From: Brenneria rubrifaciens
GTDB lineage: Bacteria > Pseudomonadota > Gammaproteobacteria > Enterobacterales > Enterobacteriaceae
Direction of reading: 5' to 3'
DNA length: 64,000 nucleotides
Assembly: GCF_005484945.1 (NCBI RefSeq)
Contig: NZ_CP034035.1
Location: 3,038,001-3,102,000 of the forward strand
The notes under the pieces were generated by a model. It was given only the letters and a program-made list of their open reading frames with translations, did not search any database and was not told the origin of the DNA. A program made the translations under genes and the position numbers. Positions 56,530 to 64,000 of this stretch are shown here, one piece after another (position 1 is the first letter of the stretch; each line of letters begins with the position of its first letter).

Positions 56530-56717
56530 CATGACCTCTTAATTAATTTCCGGCGGGTCTGTGACGTCATTGTTATTGAGTCTTAACGCCCTCTTCCACC
56601 GGGACGTGTCCTGGCCGCGGTAGTTTGCAAAATCGTTAACAATTTTGAAACAACAAGCGACTAACGATTTGTCCTTAATCACTGATAGCTATGGCAAACA
56701 AACGACAGCTTACCAGA

Positions 56718-56745
56718 AAAAAGCCGGCCGTCAGGCCGGCTTTTT
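56718..56745. terminator. terminator between aceF and lpd
   Basis: AAAAA-GCCGGCC-gtca-GGCCGGC-TTTTT begins 4 bases after the aceF stop. A and T runs on both sides make it work on either strand; here it ends aceEF. Confidence 0.92.
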
Positions 56746-56748
56746 CGA

Positions 56749-58332
56749 TTACATCACCAGACGGCGAATGTCAGACAACATGTTATTGATGATGGTAATG
56801 AAGCGTGCACCATCCGCACCGTCAATGACACGATGGTCGAACGACAGAGAAAGCGGCAGCATCAGACGCGGCGTAAACTCTTTACCGTTCCAGACCGGCT
56901 CGGTGGATGATTTAGACACGCCCAGAATCGCGACTTCCGGCGCATTCACGATAGGCGTGAACGCCGTCGTACCCAAACCGCCCAGGCTGGAGATGGTGAA
57001 GCAGCCGCCCTGCATATCGCCGGCGGTCAGCTTGCCGGCACGCGCTTTCTTGGAAACTTCCATCAGTTCACGAGACAGCTCGATGATGCCTTTCTTGTTC
57101 ACATCGCGGAACACCGGAACCACCAGACCGTTAGGCGTATCAACCGCCACACCGACATTGATGTATTTCTTCAGCGTCAGTTTCTGCGCATCTTCAGACA
57201 GAGAACTGTTGAAACGCGGCATTTGCTCCAGCGCATAGGCAACGGCTTTCATGATGAAGACAACCGGGGTGATCTTCACCTCCAGCTTTTTCTTCTCGGC
57301 TTCTACGTTCTGCTGTTTACGGAACGCTTCCAGATCGGTGATATCCGCTTTGTCGAAGTGTGTAACGTGCGGGATCATCACCCAGTTACGGCTCAGGTTG
57401 GCGCCGGAGATTTTCTGGATACGGCCCAGTTCGATCTCTTCAATCTCACCGAACTTGCTGAAGTCCACTTTCGGCCACGGCAACATACCGGGCAAACCGC
57501 CGCCGGTAGAAGTGGACGCGGACTCAGCGCGTTTCACCGCCTCTTTGACGTAAGCCTGAACGTCTTCGCGCAGGATACGACCTTTACGGCCGGAGCCCTT
57601 CACTTTTGCCAGATTCACACCGAATTCACGAGCCAGACGGCGGATAAGCGGCGTCGCGTGAACATAGGCGTCATTCTCGGCGAATTCACCCTTGCTTTCC
57701 GCTTTCGCAGCAGGCGCCGCGGCTTTTTCTTCTTTCTTGGCCGGAGCAGCCGTTTCTTGCTTGGCCGCCGGAGCCGCGGCAGGGGCGGCGCCTTCAACTT
57801 CAAACACCATGATCAGCGAGCCGGTTTTCACTTTGTCGCCAGTGCTGACTTTTATCTCTTTCACTTTACCGGCGAACGGCGCAGGCACTTCCATGGAAGC
57901 TTTGTCGCCTTCTACGGTAATCAGAGACTGCTCGGCTTCAACGCTGTCGCCGACTTTAACCAGCACCTCGGTCACTTCCACTTCGTCAGCGCCGATGTCC
58001 GGCACTTCAACCTCTTTGCTGGCGCTGGCAGCAGCGGCCGGTTTCGCCTCGTCTTTCTTCCCTTCTTCAGCCTGAACGGGCGCCGCTTCGGCTGCACCGT
58101 CGGCGGAATCGAAAATCATAATCAGTTTGCCGGTTTCCACTTTGTCACCGACTGCGACTTTGATCTCTTTTACTACACCGGCCTGCGGAGAAGGCACTTC
58201 CATAGAAGCCTTATCGCCTTCTACGGTTATCAGCGACTGTTCAGCTTCAACTTTATCGCCCACCTTCACCATCACTTCGGTGACTTCAACTTCATCTGCA
58301 CCGATGTCCGGTACGTTGATTTCGATAGCCAT
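56749..58332 (-). CDS. aceF: pyruvate dehydrogenase E2, dihydrolipoyl acetyltransferase
   Basis: The 527-residue core of the pyruvate dehydrogenase complex. It has two lipoyl domains (about residues 1-75 and 105-180), each with the lipoylation site [10 protein letters not shown], joined by Ala/Pro/Lys/Glu-rich linkers. An E1/E3-binding domain ([20 protein letters not shown]) and the acetyltransferase domain ending in [14 protein letters not shown] follow. E. coli AceF has three lipoyl domains and 630 residues, so one lipoyl repeat is absent here. aceE ends 13 bases upstream. Confidence 0.97.
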   Translation of the reverse strand: MAIEINVPDIGADEVEVTEVMVKVGDKVEAEQSLITVEGDKASMEVPSPQAGVVKEIKVAVGDKVETGKLIMIFDSADGAAEAAPVQAEEGKKDEAKPAAAASASKEVEVPDIGADEVEVTEVLVKVGDSVEAEQSLITVEGDKASMEVPAPFAGKVKEIKVSTGDKVKTGSLIMVFEVEGAAPAAAPAAKQETAAPAKKEEKAAAPAAKAESKGEFAENDAYVHATPLIRRLAREFGVNLAKVKGSGRKGRILREDVQAYVKEAVKRAESASTSTGGGLPGMLPWPKVDFSKFGEIEEIELGRIQKISGANLSRNWVMIPHVTHFDKADITDLEAFRKQQNVEAEKKKLEVKITPVVFIMKAVAYALEQMPRFNSSLSEDAQKLTLKKYINVGVAVDTPNGLVVPVFRDVNKKGIIELSRELMEVSKKARAGKLTAGDMQGGCFTISSLGGLGTTAFTPIVNAPEVAILGVSKSSTEPVWNGKEFTPRLMLPLSLSFDHRVIDGADGARFITIINNMLSDIRRLVM

Positions 58333-58345
58333 GAATCTTTACCTC

Positions 58346-61009
58346 TTATGCCAGACGCGGGTTGACTTTATCTGCATCGATATCGAATTTGACGATGGCG
58401 TCAGAAACCACTTTCTTATCGATTTCACCGCGTTTAGCCAATTCACCCAGTGCCGCAACCACGACGTACGACGCATCCACTTCAAAATGGTGACGCAGGT
58501 TTTCACGGCTGTCGGAACGGCCGAAACCGTCAGTACCCAGTACGCGATAGTCGCTAGCCGGGATGAATTTACGGATCTGCTCGGCAAACAGCTTCATGTA
58601 GTCGGTCGACGCGACCGCTGGCGCATCGCTCATCACTTGAGCCGCATAAGGAACACGTGGTTCTTCGGTCGGGTGCAGCATGTTCCAGCGTTCACAATCC
58701 TGACCATCACGAGCCAGTTCAGTGAAGGAGGTGACGCTGAAGACATCAGAGCCAATGCCGTAGTCTTTCGCCAGAATCTGCGCCGCTTCACGCACATGAC
58801 GCAGAATAGAACCGGAGCCCAACAACTGAACTTTACCTTTGCTGCCTTCAACCGTTTCCAGCTTATAAATACCTTTACGGATACCTTCTTCCGCACCCTG
58901 CGGCATCGCGGGCATGTGATAGTTTTCGTTCAGCGTGGTGATGTAGTAATAAATGTTTTCCTGCGCTTCGCCATACATACGATGCAGACCGTCGTGCATG
59001 ATGACAGCCACTTCGTAAGCATAGGCCGGATCGTAGGAAATACAGTTCGGGATAGTCAGAGACTGAATGTGGCTGTGGCCGTCTTCGTGCTGCAAGCCTT
59101 CACCGTTCAGCGTGGTACGACCGGAAGTCCCGCCGATCAGGAAGCCGCGGGCCTGTTGGTCACCGGCTGCCCAACACAGATCGCCAATACGCTGGAAACC
59201 GAACATGGAGTAGTAGATGTAGAACGGGATCATCGGCAGATCGTTGGTGCTATATGACGTCGCCGCTGCCAGCCAGGACGAACCTGCGCCCAGTTCGTTA
59301 ATCCCTTCCTGTAGGATCTGACCTTTTTTATCTTCTTTATAGTAAGCAACCTGCTCACGGTCCTGCGGGGTGTACTGCTGACCGTTCGGGCTGTAAATAC
59401 CAATCTGACGGAACAGACCTTCCATACCGAAGGTACGTGCTTCATCGGCGATGATTGGAACCAGACGATCCTTGATCGACTTGTTCTTCAACATCACGTT
59501 CAGGGCGCGCACGAAAGCGATAGTGGTGGAAATTTCTTTGTTCTGTTCTTCCAGCAGCGTGCTGAAATCTTCCAGCGTCGGCAGTTCCAGTTTTTCACTG
59601 AAGTTCGGCTGACGGCTTGGCAGATAACCTTCCAGCGCCTGACGACGCTCGTGCAGGTATTTGTATTCCGCAGAATCTTTGTCGAAAGTGATATACGGCA
59701 GTTTTTCGATGTTTTCATCGCTGACCGGCACATTGAAACGATCGCGGAAGTAACGCACGCCGTCCATATTGATTTTCTTAACCTGGTGAGCGATGTTCTT
59801 CCCTTCGGCAGCCTCGCCCATACCATAGCCTTTAATGGTATGCGCCAGAATAACAATCGGTTTACCTTTGGTTTCCTGCGCTTTTTTCAGTGCGGCGTAA
59901 ACTTTCTTCGGATCGTGACCGCCACGATTCAACGACCAAATCTGATCGTCGGTCCAGTCTTTGACCAGTTCAGCCGTTTCCGGGTATTTACCGAAGAAGT
60001 GCTCACGAACATAGGCGCCGCTTTTGGATTTGAAGGTCTGGTAGTCACCATCAACGGTTTCGTTCATCAGTTGGATCAGTTTACCGCTGGTATCTTTACG
60101 CAGCAGTTCGTCCCAGCGTCCCCCCCAGATAACCTTGATCACTTCCCAGCCGGCGCCGCCGAAGATGCCTTCCAACTCGTTAATGATTTTACCATTCCCC
60201 GTAACCGGTCCATCCAGACGTTGCAGGTTACAGTTAATAACGAAGACCAGGTTATCCAGTTTTTCACGGGTCGCGATGGTGATAGCACCTTTGGATTCCG
60301 GCTCGTCCATTTCACCGTCACCCAGGAAAGCGTAAACGGTTTGTTTGGATGTATCTTTCAGACCACGGTGTTCCAGATATTTCAGGAATTTAGCCTGATA
60401 GATCGCGCCGATCGGCCCCAGTCCCATAGAAACGGTCGGGAACTGCCAGAAGTTCGGCATCAGTTTGGGATGCGGGTAAGAAGACAAACCTTTACCGTGA
60501 ACTTCCTGACGGAAGTTGTTCATCTGTTCTTCAGTCAAACGCCCTTCAAGGAATGCGCGGGCATAGACGCCAGGGGAAATGTGGCCCTGGAAATAAACCA
60601 GGTCGCCGCCGTCTTGCGCATTACGCGCACGGAAGAAATGGTTGAAACACACTTCATAGAAAGTCGCGGAGGACTGGAAAGACGCCATGTGGCCGCCCAG
60701 ATCCAGATCCTTTTTCGAAGCACGCAGCACTGTCATGACCGCGTTCCAGCGAATAGCGGAGCGAATACGACTTTCAAGATCCAGATTACCTGGGTATTCC
60801 GGCTCGTCTTCCACTGCGATGGTGTTGACGTATTGGCGCGCGGCACTGCCAGCAGCAACGCTCACCCCACCTTTACGCGCTTCACTCAGTACCTGATCAA
60901 TCAGATACTGCGCGCGCTCAACACCCTCTTCACGGATGACCGATTCGATAGCCTGCAACCAGTCGCGGGTTTCGATCGGATCCACGTCATTATTTAAACG
61001 ATCTGACAT
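58346..61009 (-). CDS. aceE: pyruvate dehydrogenase E1 component
   Basis: This 887-residue homodimeric thiamine-diphosphate enzyme decarboxylates pyruvate and acetylates lipoyl groups of AceF. The ThDP/Mg motif begins GDGEMDEPE (about residue 230) and ends in the NCNLQRLDGPV region. The length is identical to E. coli AceE. It is the middle gene of pdhR-aceE-aceF. A 175-base gap to pdhR probably holds an extra promoter. Confidence 0.98.
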   Translation of the reverse strand: MSDRLNNDVDPIETRDWLQAIESVIREEGVERAQYLIDQVLSEARKGGVSVAAGSAARQYVNTIAVEDEPEYPGNLDLESRIRSAIRWNAVMTVLRASKKDLDLGGHMASFQSSATFYEVCFNHFFRARNAQDGGDLVYFQGHISPGVYARAFLEGRLTEEQMNNFRQEVHGKGLSSYPHPKLMPNFWQFPTVSMGLGPIGAIYQAKFLKYLEHRGLKDTSKQTVYAFLGDGEMDEPESKGAITIATREKLDNLVFVINCNLQRLDGPVTGNGKIINELEGIFGGAGWEVIKVIWGGRWDELLRKDTSGKLIQLMNETVDGDYQTFKSKSGAYVREHFFGKYPETAELVKDWTDDQIWSLNRGGHDPKKVYAALKKAQETKGKPIVILAHTIKGYGMGEAAEGKNIAHQVKKINMDGVRYFRDRFNVPVSDENIEKLPYITFDKDSAEYKYLHERRQALEGYLPSRQPNFSEKLELPTLEDFSTLLEEQNKEISTTIAFVRALNVMLKNKSIKDRLVPIIADEARTFGMEGLFRQIGIYSPNGQQYTPQDREQVAYYKEDKKGQILQEGINELGAGSSWLAAATSYSTNDLPMIPFYIYYSMFGFQRIGDLCWAAGDQQARGFLIGGTSGRTTLNGEGLQHEDGHSHIQSLTIPNCISYDPAYAYEVAVIMHDGLHRMYGEAQENIYYYITTLNENYHMPAMPQGAEEGIRKGIYKLETVEGSKGKVQLLGSGSILRHVREAAQILAKDYGIGSDVFSVTSFTELARDGQDCERWNMLHPTEEPRVPYAAQVMSDAPAVASTDYMKLFAEQIRKFIPASDYRVLGTDGFGRSDSRENLRHHFEVDASYVVVAALGELAKRGEIDKKVVSDAIVKFDIDADKVNPRLA

Positions 61010-61184
61010 GGTTATTCCTTATCTTCTCTAATAAGTTGGTTTATTGGAGCCTGTCTTCCTGTGCTCGGGTTTATCAGTTAAAGCACACGAAGACAGGCTC
61101 ATCGTCAAAGTTACCGCATTCAGAGTCCATAACATCCCCGTCGGCCTTCAAGTTGCATCTCGAAATCCATTAGGGTTAGGACAC

Positions 61185-61949
61185 TCAATCCTTACGTTGC
61201 TGGAGCCGGCGTAATGACCTTTCCTGTCGGCTATTTTCCCGGTTGAGATCCAGCAGTACCTCCTCAATAAACGCCAGATGGCGGTGCGACGCTTCGCGGG
61301 CCTTTTCCGGTTCGCGAGCGACAATCGCCTCAAAAATTCCAGCGCGATGAATGCTTACCTGCGTCAGTACTTCACGACTTAGATAAAGCAATTCAAAATT
61401 CTGTCTTACGTTTTGTTCCAGCATCGGTCCCATACAGCGCATCAGGTGCAGCAACACCACGTTATGCGTGGCCTCGGTGATTGCAACCTGATACTTCATG
61501 ACCGCTTCCGATTCCGCGTTCAAATTCCCCGCTTCTCTGGCTTGCTGAATCACCGCATGGCAATCCCGGATGCGTTGCAAATCCGACTCGGTTCCGCGTA
61601 ACGCGGCGTAATACGCAGCGATACCTTCCAACGCGTGGCGGGTTTCCAGCAGATCGTAATGTGATTCGGGATGGGTATTCAGTAATTCTGTCAGCGGATC
61701 GCTGATGCTTTGCCATAGATTGGTTTGAACGAAAGTTCCCCCCCCCTGACGGCGCAAAAGTAACCCTTTGGCTTCCAGGCGTTGAATGGCTTCTCTGAGA
61801 GAAGGGCGGGAGACGTCGAACCGTTTCGCCAGCTCGCGCTCTGGGGGGAGCTTCTCGCCGGGACGCAAGGTTCCCTCAAGGATCAGAAACTCCAATTGCT
61901 GCTCAATCACATCCGACAGCTTGGGCTGACGGATCTTGCTGTATGCCAT
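61185..61949 (-). CDS. pdhR: pyruvate-sensing repressor PdhR
   Basis: A 254-residue GntR/FadR-family regulator. The winged helix at residues 1-75 includes [20 protein letters not shown] and [15 protein letters not shown]. The C-terminal FCD ligand domain follows. Without pyruvate it represses pdhR-aceEF-lpd and some respiratory genes. A perfect PdhR box lies 33 bases before its start, showing autoregulation. The length matches E. coli PdhR. Confidence 0.97.
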   Translation of the reverse strand: MAYSKIRQPKLSDVIEQQLEFLILEGTLRPGEKLPPERELAKRFDVSRPSLREAIQRLEAKGLLLRRQGGGTFVQTNLWQSISDPLTELLNTHPESHYDLLETRHALEGIAAYYAALRGTESDLQRIRDCHAVIQQAREAGNLNAESEAVMKYQVAITEATHNVVLLHLMRCMGPMLEQNVRQNFELLYLSREVLTQVSIHRAGIFEAIVAREPEKAREASHRHLAFIEEVLLDLNRENSRQERSLRRLQQRKD

Positions 61950-61981
61950 GGTGGATTCTTCTCTGCGAACGGCGCGGAGTC

Positions 61982-61998
61982 AATTGGTAATACCAATT
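61982..61998. promoter_or_regulatory. PdhR operator
   Basis: AATTGGT-aat-ACCAATT is a perfect palindrome, equal to the known PdhR consensus (AATTGGTnnnACCAATT), just upstream of pdhR. Confidence 0.93.
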
Positions 61999-62594
61999 TA
62001 AAAAACGTGACGCTAAAGTAACAAAGTATTCACCTTATGTCCATAAGGACGTTGAGCAAAACCACCAATTCCACCAGATTTTAACAAACGCATGCGAAAT
62101 ATTAGGCAACGTAATAATACGCTTGTGGGGTATCACCTTGATCCCCCTAATTAATATTTAACTTTTATGAAACATGAGGCAGAAATTGTTAATCAATTAA
62201 ACCATGATACTGGTGAATTAAAATGCAAAGATATTGAATATTAATTCATTTAGTCTCGTGGTAAACCCACCTTTTGACACGCTATTTCTCTGCCTCTGGT
62301 AAAAGGGAATAACAACCAGAATTGTCGATGAATCAGACACGAAAACGCGTTCAAAACGCTGTTGGCCATAACGATGAACAGAACCTTAATGCGGCGGTGA
62401 TTTTATTTGTTTCTGAGCAAGAAATCAGTGCAATCTGGTGGGCTTATCATTATTCTCTGACAAACGGTAGAGGTCTCAGGATATTAGCCTGCGCTTTACC
62501 GTAAAAATAAAATTACGCAAACGTAAAAGAGTTAATACAACTGTGCTTGTGGCGTCAGTCTTTATTTACTCATAATGGCAGAGGGTGAAATTTG
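61999..62594. other. pdhR-aroP divergent region
   Basis: About 600 AT-rich bases between the pdhR operator and aroP. The 60-codon frame at 62322-62504 lacks a ribosome site and overlaps the TyrR boxes, so I do not call it. The aroP promoter and TyrR sites lie in the last 100 bases. Confidence 0.5.
62500..62539 (+). promoter_or_regulatory. tandem TyrR boxes upstream of aroP
   Basis: CGTAAA-N6-ATTACG (62500-62517) and CGTAAA-N6-AATACA (62522-62539) resemble the TyrR box TGTAAA-N6-TTTACA. Their centres are 22 bases apart, the usual strong/weak box pairing. E. coli aroP is repressed by TyrR through such a pair. Confidence 0.7.
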
Positions 62595-63953
62595 ATGGAT
62601 GATCAACATCAGGACGGCGCGCTAAAGCGTGGCTTAAAAAACCGTCATATCCAGTTGATTGCCTTAGGTGGCGCGGTAGGTACTGGTTTGTTTCTCGGTA
62701 TCGCCCAGACCATCAAAATGGCTGGACCGTCGGTAATTTTGGGGTACGCGATCGGCGGGCTGATTGCTTTTCTTATCATGCGTCAGCTTGGCGAAATGGT
62801 GGTGGAAGAGCCGGTAGCAGGTTCTTTTAGCCACTTTGCCTATAAATACTGGGGTGATTTTGCCGGGTTCGCCTCTGGCTGGAACTATTGGGTTTTGTAC
62901 GTTCTGGTGGCAATGGCCGAATTGAGCGCCGTGGGTATTTACGTGCAATATTGGTGGCCTGATATCCCAACCTGGGTTTCCGCCGCCGTTTTCTTTTTGG
63001 TGATTAACGCCATTAATCTGGCGAACGTCAAAATTTACGGTGAAATGGAATTCTGGTTTGCCATCATCAAAGTGGCGGCCATTATCGGTATGATCGCATT
63101 CGGCGGTTGGCTGTTACTCAGCGGCACCGGCGGCCCGGAAGCAACGATCACCAACCTGTGGGCGCAGGGCGGATTTTTCCCGAACGGCGTTTCGGGGCTG
63201 GTCATGGCGATGGCCGTCATCATGTTCTCGTTTGGCGGTTTGGAACTGGTCGGAATTACCGCGGCCGAAGCCGACGAACCGGAAAAAAGCATTCCGCGCG
63301 CCACCAATCAGGTTATCTACCGTATCCTGATTTTCTATATTGGCTCCCTGACTATCCTGCTGTCACTCTACCCGTGGGGTAAAGTGGTTGAAGGCGGCAG
63401 TCCGTTTGTGATGATTTTCCATGAACTGAACAGCAACGTGGTGGCTACCGTGCTGAACATCGTGGTACTGACTGCGGCTTTATCGGTCTACAATAGCTGC
63501 GTTTATTGTAATAGCCGCATGCTGTTCGGCCTGGCGAAACAAGGCAACGGCCCGAAAGCGCTGCAAAACATTGACCGACGCGGCGTGCCGGTCGCGGCGC
63601 TCGGCGTATCGGCGCTGGCAACGGCGCTTTGCGTGCTGATCAATTACCTGATACCAGGCAAGGCCTTTGGGCTACTGATGGCGCTGGTGGTTTCCGCTCT
63701 GGTTATCAACTGGGCGATGATCAGTCTGGCGCACTTGAAGTTCCGGGCGCAGAAAGATAAAGAAGGAACGGTGACCAAGTTCAAAGCCCTGCTTTATCCG
63801 CTGGGCAACTATATCTGTCTGCTCTTTCTGGCGGGTATTCTGGTCATTATGTATCTGACGCCAAGCATCCAGATTTCAGTCCTGTTGATTCCGGTCTGGC
63901 TAATTATCCTGGGTATCGGTTACTTCTTTAAACAGAAAAAACAGCGTCGTTAA
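62595..63953 (+). CDS. aroP: aromatic amino acid permease
   Basis: A 452-residue APC-family inner-membrane transporter with 12 helices that imports Phe, Tyr and Trp with protons. LKRGLKNRHIQLIALGGAVG, VVEEPVAGSFSHFAYKYWG and ALSVYNSCVYCNSRMLFGLA follow E. coli AroP. I chose the ATG at 62595, 8 bases after GAGGGTG. It is divergent from pdhR as in E. coli. An inactivated paralogue lies at 30461-31846. Confidence 0.95.
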   Translation: MDDQHQDGALKRGLKNRHIQLIALGGAVGTGLFLGIAQTIKMAGPSVILGYAIGGLIAFLIMRQLGEMVVEEPVAGSFSHFAYKYWGDFAGFASGWNYWVLYVLVAMAELSAVGIYVQYWWPDIPTWVSAAVFFLVINAINLANVKIYGEMEFWFAIIKVAAIIGMIAFGGWLLLSGTGGPEATITNLWAQGGFFPNGVSGLVMAMAVIMFSFGGLELVGITAAEADEPEKSIPRATNQVIYRILIFYIGSLTILLSLYPWGKVVEGGSPFVMIFHELNSNVVATVLNIVVLTAALSVYNSCVYCNSRMLFGLAKQGNGPKALQNIDRRGVPVAALGVSALATALCVLINYLIPGKAFGLLMALVVSALVINWAMISLAHLKFRAQKDKEGTVTKFKALLYPLGNYICLLFLAGILVIMYLTPSIQISVLLIPVWLIILGIGYFFKQKKQRR

Positions 63954-63974
63954 GGTTTCATCCGACGGACAGAC

Positions 63975-64000
63975 AAATGGCCGAGGATATCGGCCATTTT
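63975..64000 (+). terminator. terminator of aroP (reaches window end)
   Basis: AAATGGCCGA-ggata-TCGGCCATTT followed by T at the window edge, 21 bases after the aroP stop. The T-run may continue beyond the window. Confidence 0.85.

Noticed and set aside
62322..62504. 60-codon plus-strand ORF between pdhR and aroP
   Set aside because: No ribosome site, no recognisable family, and its end overlaps the TyrR box pair of aroP; probably chance.

Overview
The window looks like the chromosome of an enterobacterial plant pathogen or plant associate in or near Pectobacteriaceae (Brenneria, Pectobacterium, Dickeya or Lonsdalea). Most genes are close matches, in E. coli-like order, to core Enterobacterales genes. 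The window also carries a HrpL-type promoter in front of a giant SKWP-repeat type III effector, as found in Xanthomonas (XopAD) and Ralstonia (RipS). The genus is inferred from recalled family knowledge; no search was run.

Layout. 1-2.9 kb: 3' part of a cytosine deaminase, then a PAS-PAS-GAF-GGDEF diguanylate cyclase. 2.97-8.2 kb: the conserved yggR / yggS-proC-yggT-yggU-rdgB-hemW block. 8.4-12.4 kb: an entericidin-like lipoprotein, elaA, lplT and aas. 12.6-12.7 kb: one OmrA/OmrB-type sRNA. 13.0-20.4 kb: an accessory island with two tandemly duplicated small secreted-peptide genes and a 2,084-residue SKWP effector; it lies where E. coli has galR. 20.5-24.6 kb: lysA/lysR, dusA, pspG. 24.8-25.5 kb: decayed GH13 glucosidase / IS3 debris. 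25.9-40.3 kb: qor, dnaB, alr, an aromatic amino acid insertion (pheC, a broken aroP paralogue, an Lrp-type regulator, a YitT-family protein), tyrB, yjbQ, uvrA/ssb and a ROK sugar kinase. 40.5-43.6 kb: yacL and acnB. 44.0-55.0 kb: a second accessory block that separates acnB from lpd. It holds a chemoreceptor, a methyltransferase, a siderophore esterase, a TonB receptor with a divergent AraC regulator and a Fur-box candidate, an MmgE/PrpD enzyme, and a triplicated unit encoding four-cysteine secreted peptides with mmgE and lpd debris. 55.1-64.0 kb: lpd, aceF, aceE, pdhR and divergent aroP with PdhR and TyrR sites.

Most notable points. (1) The effector has a good hrp box, 12 clear SKWP-type repeats, a DxDGD motif in its middle and a C-terminal segment that resembles RelA/SpoT nucleotidyltransferases. 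(2) Two unrelated families of tiny Sec-exported cysteine peptides, mostly shorter than normal gene-calling limits, have each been amplified in tandem. The family beside the effector has a near-consensus hrp-like box. The other keeps a strict C-x9-C-x4-C-x3-C pattern in three copies while the surrounding duplicated enzyme genes have decayed.
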